Shown piece after piece: positions 62,634 through 64,000 of a stretch of 64,000 nt of DNA (its first letter is position 1; each line of letters begins with the position of its first letter). Origin of the DNA: Terrimonas ginsenosidimutans (GTDB taxonomy: Bacteria > Bacteroidota > Bacteroidia > Chitinophagales > Chitinophagaceae); the NCBI RefSeq assembly GCF_022012415.1, contig NZ_JAKLTR010000025.1, forward strand, positions 1 through 64,000. The letters run 5' to 3'. A model generated the notes under the pieces. That model had not been told where the DNA came from, ran no database searches, and worked only from the letters and a program-made list of their open reading frames with translations. The translations under genes and the position numbers were made by a program.

Positions 62634-63776
62634 ATGAGCGAGTCAATCCAACGTTTAAAAATCGGGGAGGGGAAGATCAGTGGTTATTCATCTATCTTCC
62701 TGGGTCTGCTGTCCGTAATCGGTGTTGTATGTTTTAAATACCCTGAATGGCTCACCACGCCGGAATTCCGGAATGTGTACACAGGAGATTCGATGAAGAT
62801 CGTTCTCACAGCAACTATCATTGCATCATTTCTTTTTGCATTGGTCAGTTTTATGCTGAGCAAGCAGAAGAAGTGGGCGATGATCGGTCTGTTGCTTTGT
62901 ACGGCGGCTATTGTTGTCGGCGGATTCCAGGTGGAAGGACGTTCTGTGGAAAAAACAAGCTGGCATCTTGGTGTTGACTGGCTTTTGCTGGACCTTTTGC
63001 TGATGGCCGTGATCTTCGTTCCCATAGAGATGGTGTTTCCAAAAAATAAGAACCAGAGTAAGTTCCATGACGAATGGCGTACAGACCTTTTATATTTTGT
63101 GGTCAGTCATTTGTTCATCCAGTTTTTTGGGGTGATCACACAGAAGCCGGCGAAGTTATTTTTCGGATGGATCGGCCTGGATGATCTTCAGCATTGGGTG
63201 CAGGGACTGCCATTCGTGATCGAACTGTTGTTTGCCTTCCTGGTGACAGATCTTTTTCAGTATGCGGCACACCGGTTCTTTCATTCACATACCTATTTGT
63301 GGCGGTTTCATTCCGTGCATCACTCTACGAAAAATATGGACTGGCTTGCGGGATCCCGTACGCACTTCGTAGATATTTTTGTTACGCGGTCAATGACATT
63401 CATTCCTCTTTATATTTTTGGATTTTCAGAGATCACGTTCAACACCTATATCATCTTCATGGCGATCCATGCAGTGTTGATCCATGCAAATACACGGATC
63501 AATTTCGGATTCCTTAAATACATCATCGCTACGCCGCAGTATCATCACTGGCATCATTGCGAGGATCCGAGGTATTATGGAAAAAACTTCGCTACTATCT
63601 TTCCTTTCATCGACAAGATCTTTGGCACCTATTATCTGCCGGGTAATACATGGCCGGAAGGAACAGGATTGCATGAGACGAATTTTCCCAAAGGATATAT
63701 GAAGCAACTGGTGTATCCCTTTACGAAAAGCCCTTTTGATGATGATCTGAATATGGAGGAAAGGACGAACCGGTAA
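62634..63776 (+). CDS. Sterol desaturase/fatty acid hydroxylase family membrane enzyme
   Basis: The start at 62634 (MSESIQRLKIGEGK) gives 380 aa; the longer frame would pass through a repeat. It is a multi-pass membrane enzyme with a di-iron site formed by histidine clusters: HRFFH, HSVHHSTKNMDW and HHWHHCED (HxxxH, HxxHH, HHWHH). The three N-terminal helices (about 20-145) are unusual extra membrane segments, with the catalytic half at about 200-340. The family hydroxylates or desaturates lipid chains. In Bacteroidota possible substrates are fatty acids of sphingolipids, ornithine lipids or carotenoids; the sequence cannot choose. Confidence 0.85.
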   Translation: MSESIQRLKIGEGKISGYSSIFLGLLSVIGVVCFKYPEWLTTPEFRNVYTGDSMKIVLTATIIASFLFALVSFMLSKQKKWAMIGLLLCTAAIVVGGFQVEGRSVEKTSWHLGVDWLLLDLLLMAVIFVPIEMVFPKNKNQSKFHDEWRTDLLYFVVSHLFIQFFGVITQKPAKLFFGWIGLDDLQHWVQGLPFVIELLFAFLVTDLFQYAAHRFFHSHTYLWRFHSVHHSTKNMDWLAGSRTHFVDIFVTRSMTFIPLYIFGFSEITFNTYIIFMAIHAVLIHANTRINFGFLKYIIATPQYHHWHHCEDPRYYGKNFATIFPFIDKIFGTYYLPGNTWPEGTGLHETNFPKGYMKQLVYPFTKSPFDDDLNMEERTNR

Positions 63777-64000
63777 TCATTGATTGTGTTGGGATAATCT
63801 TAGCTCGATGGCTGAAAGCAGGCCGATCAAAAGAATTTCTCCTGTCAGATAGATCAGCTCGACTCTGCTGAGCTGTGCTGCAAAAAACAGCATTAAGCCT
63901 GCAGTTAAGCAGCAATAAAGAATGTTGGCGGATGCAATTACTCTGAGATAAATCCAGGGCCGCCGATGTTTTGCGGAGTAATGAAATCCTGAATGTATAG
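63777..64000 (-). CDS. C-terminal end of a membrane protein (partial)
   Basis: Reading the minus strand from the right edge in the frame ending at TGA 63779-63777 gives 73 residues without a stop. They include two hydrophobic helices (ANILYCCLTAGLMLFFAA and VELIYLTGEILLIGLLSAIE) and end LRLSQHNQ. The N-terminal part lies outside the window. Its stop codon abuts that of the sterol-desaturase-like gene (TAA 63774-63776), so the two are tightly convergent. No family can be named. Confidence 0.6.
   Translation of the reverse strand, partial: IHSGFHYSAKHRRPWIYLRVIASANILYCCLTAGLMLFFAAQLSRVELIYLTGEILLIGLLSAIELRLSQHNQ

Noticed and set aside
63721-63915. Minus-strand 64-codon ORF at the right edge
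   Set aside because: It overlaps the end of the sterol-desaturase-like gene and has a non-protein-like composition; the other minus frame ending at 63777 is open to the edge and encodes two good membrane helices.

Overview
The window reads as chromosome of a Bacteroidota bacterium, most likely Chitinophagaceae-like. The support is a Por (type IX) secretion C-terminal sorting domain and SprB repeats, a DUF2723 membrane protein, LytTR/LytS-type two-component genes, lipoproteins with FFAC-type lipoboxes, a Bacteroidota-style -7 box (TAnnTTTG) and little use of Shine-Dalgarno sites. No insertion sequence, integrase, phage module or CRISPR array was seen. Two tRNA-Val genes are present: UAC, cut by the left edge, and GAC at 35.6 kb.

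Layout. 0-6.2 kb: a LytS/LytTR two-component pair, a secreted NTF2-like/DJ-1 fusion, and a minus-strand operon of ArsR repressor, SRPBCC protein, DoxX-like protein, DUF1801/YdeI protein and DUF4256 protein, headed by a paired palindromic operator. 6.9-31.8 kb: a plus-strand block of secreted and surface proteins. It starts and ends with paralogous tail-fibre-like coiled-coil proteins. Its core is a tight five-gene cluster: a 1574-aa secreted protein, an FN3 protein, a SprB-repeat protein with a type A sorting domain, a 2027-aa multidomain protein built like a polymorphic toxin, and a cytosolic beta-propeller that looks like its immunity partner. Then come a periplasmic protein, a PKD lipoprotein and an outer-membrane beta-barrel. 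31.9-46.2 kb: mostly housekeeping (MtaB, PlsC, PriA, MurB, a MoxR-type AAA+/VWA pair) with some hypotheticals. 46.2-64 kb: a 0.95-kb non-coding stretch, the DUF2723 protein, a SAM hydrolase-like protein, an SDR, a HipA-like/DUF3037 pair, a secreted serine hydrolase, a GAF protein, an ABC-F ATPase with an attenuator-like leader, an NmrA-like protein, a lipoprotein, a sterol-desaturase-family enzyme and the end of a membrane protein.

The best candidate for an undescribed system is 8.2-25.7 kb (possibly to 30 kb). The 2027-aa protein combines a signal peptide, FN3-like modules, a metzincin-like HELGHGVFNLKH site with a Met-turn-like NVMDY, a hydrophobic pre-toxin segment, a His/Cys peptidase-like module and a C-terminal D-x10-E-x-K nuclease-like motif. 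The next gene, 7 bp downstream, has no signal peptide and is visibly more AT-rich, as expected of an exchangeable toxin-tip/immunity module. The first four proteins carry signal peptides and only one has a type IX sorting domain, so I infer a surface-assembled toxin complex.

A second theme is the intergenic DNA. Many gaps hold large hairpins whose arms are built from short repeated words (for example CGCAAAG, GGACAACG, AGTTTAAA, GGCCGATG) read forward in one arm and reverse-complemented in the other. The word differs between loci but the architecture is the same. They occur between convergent, co-directional and divergent genes.
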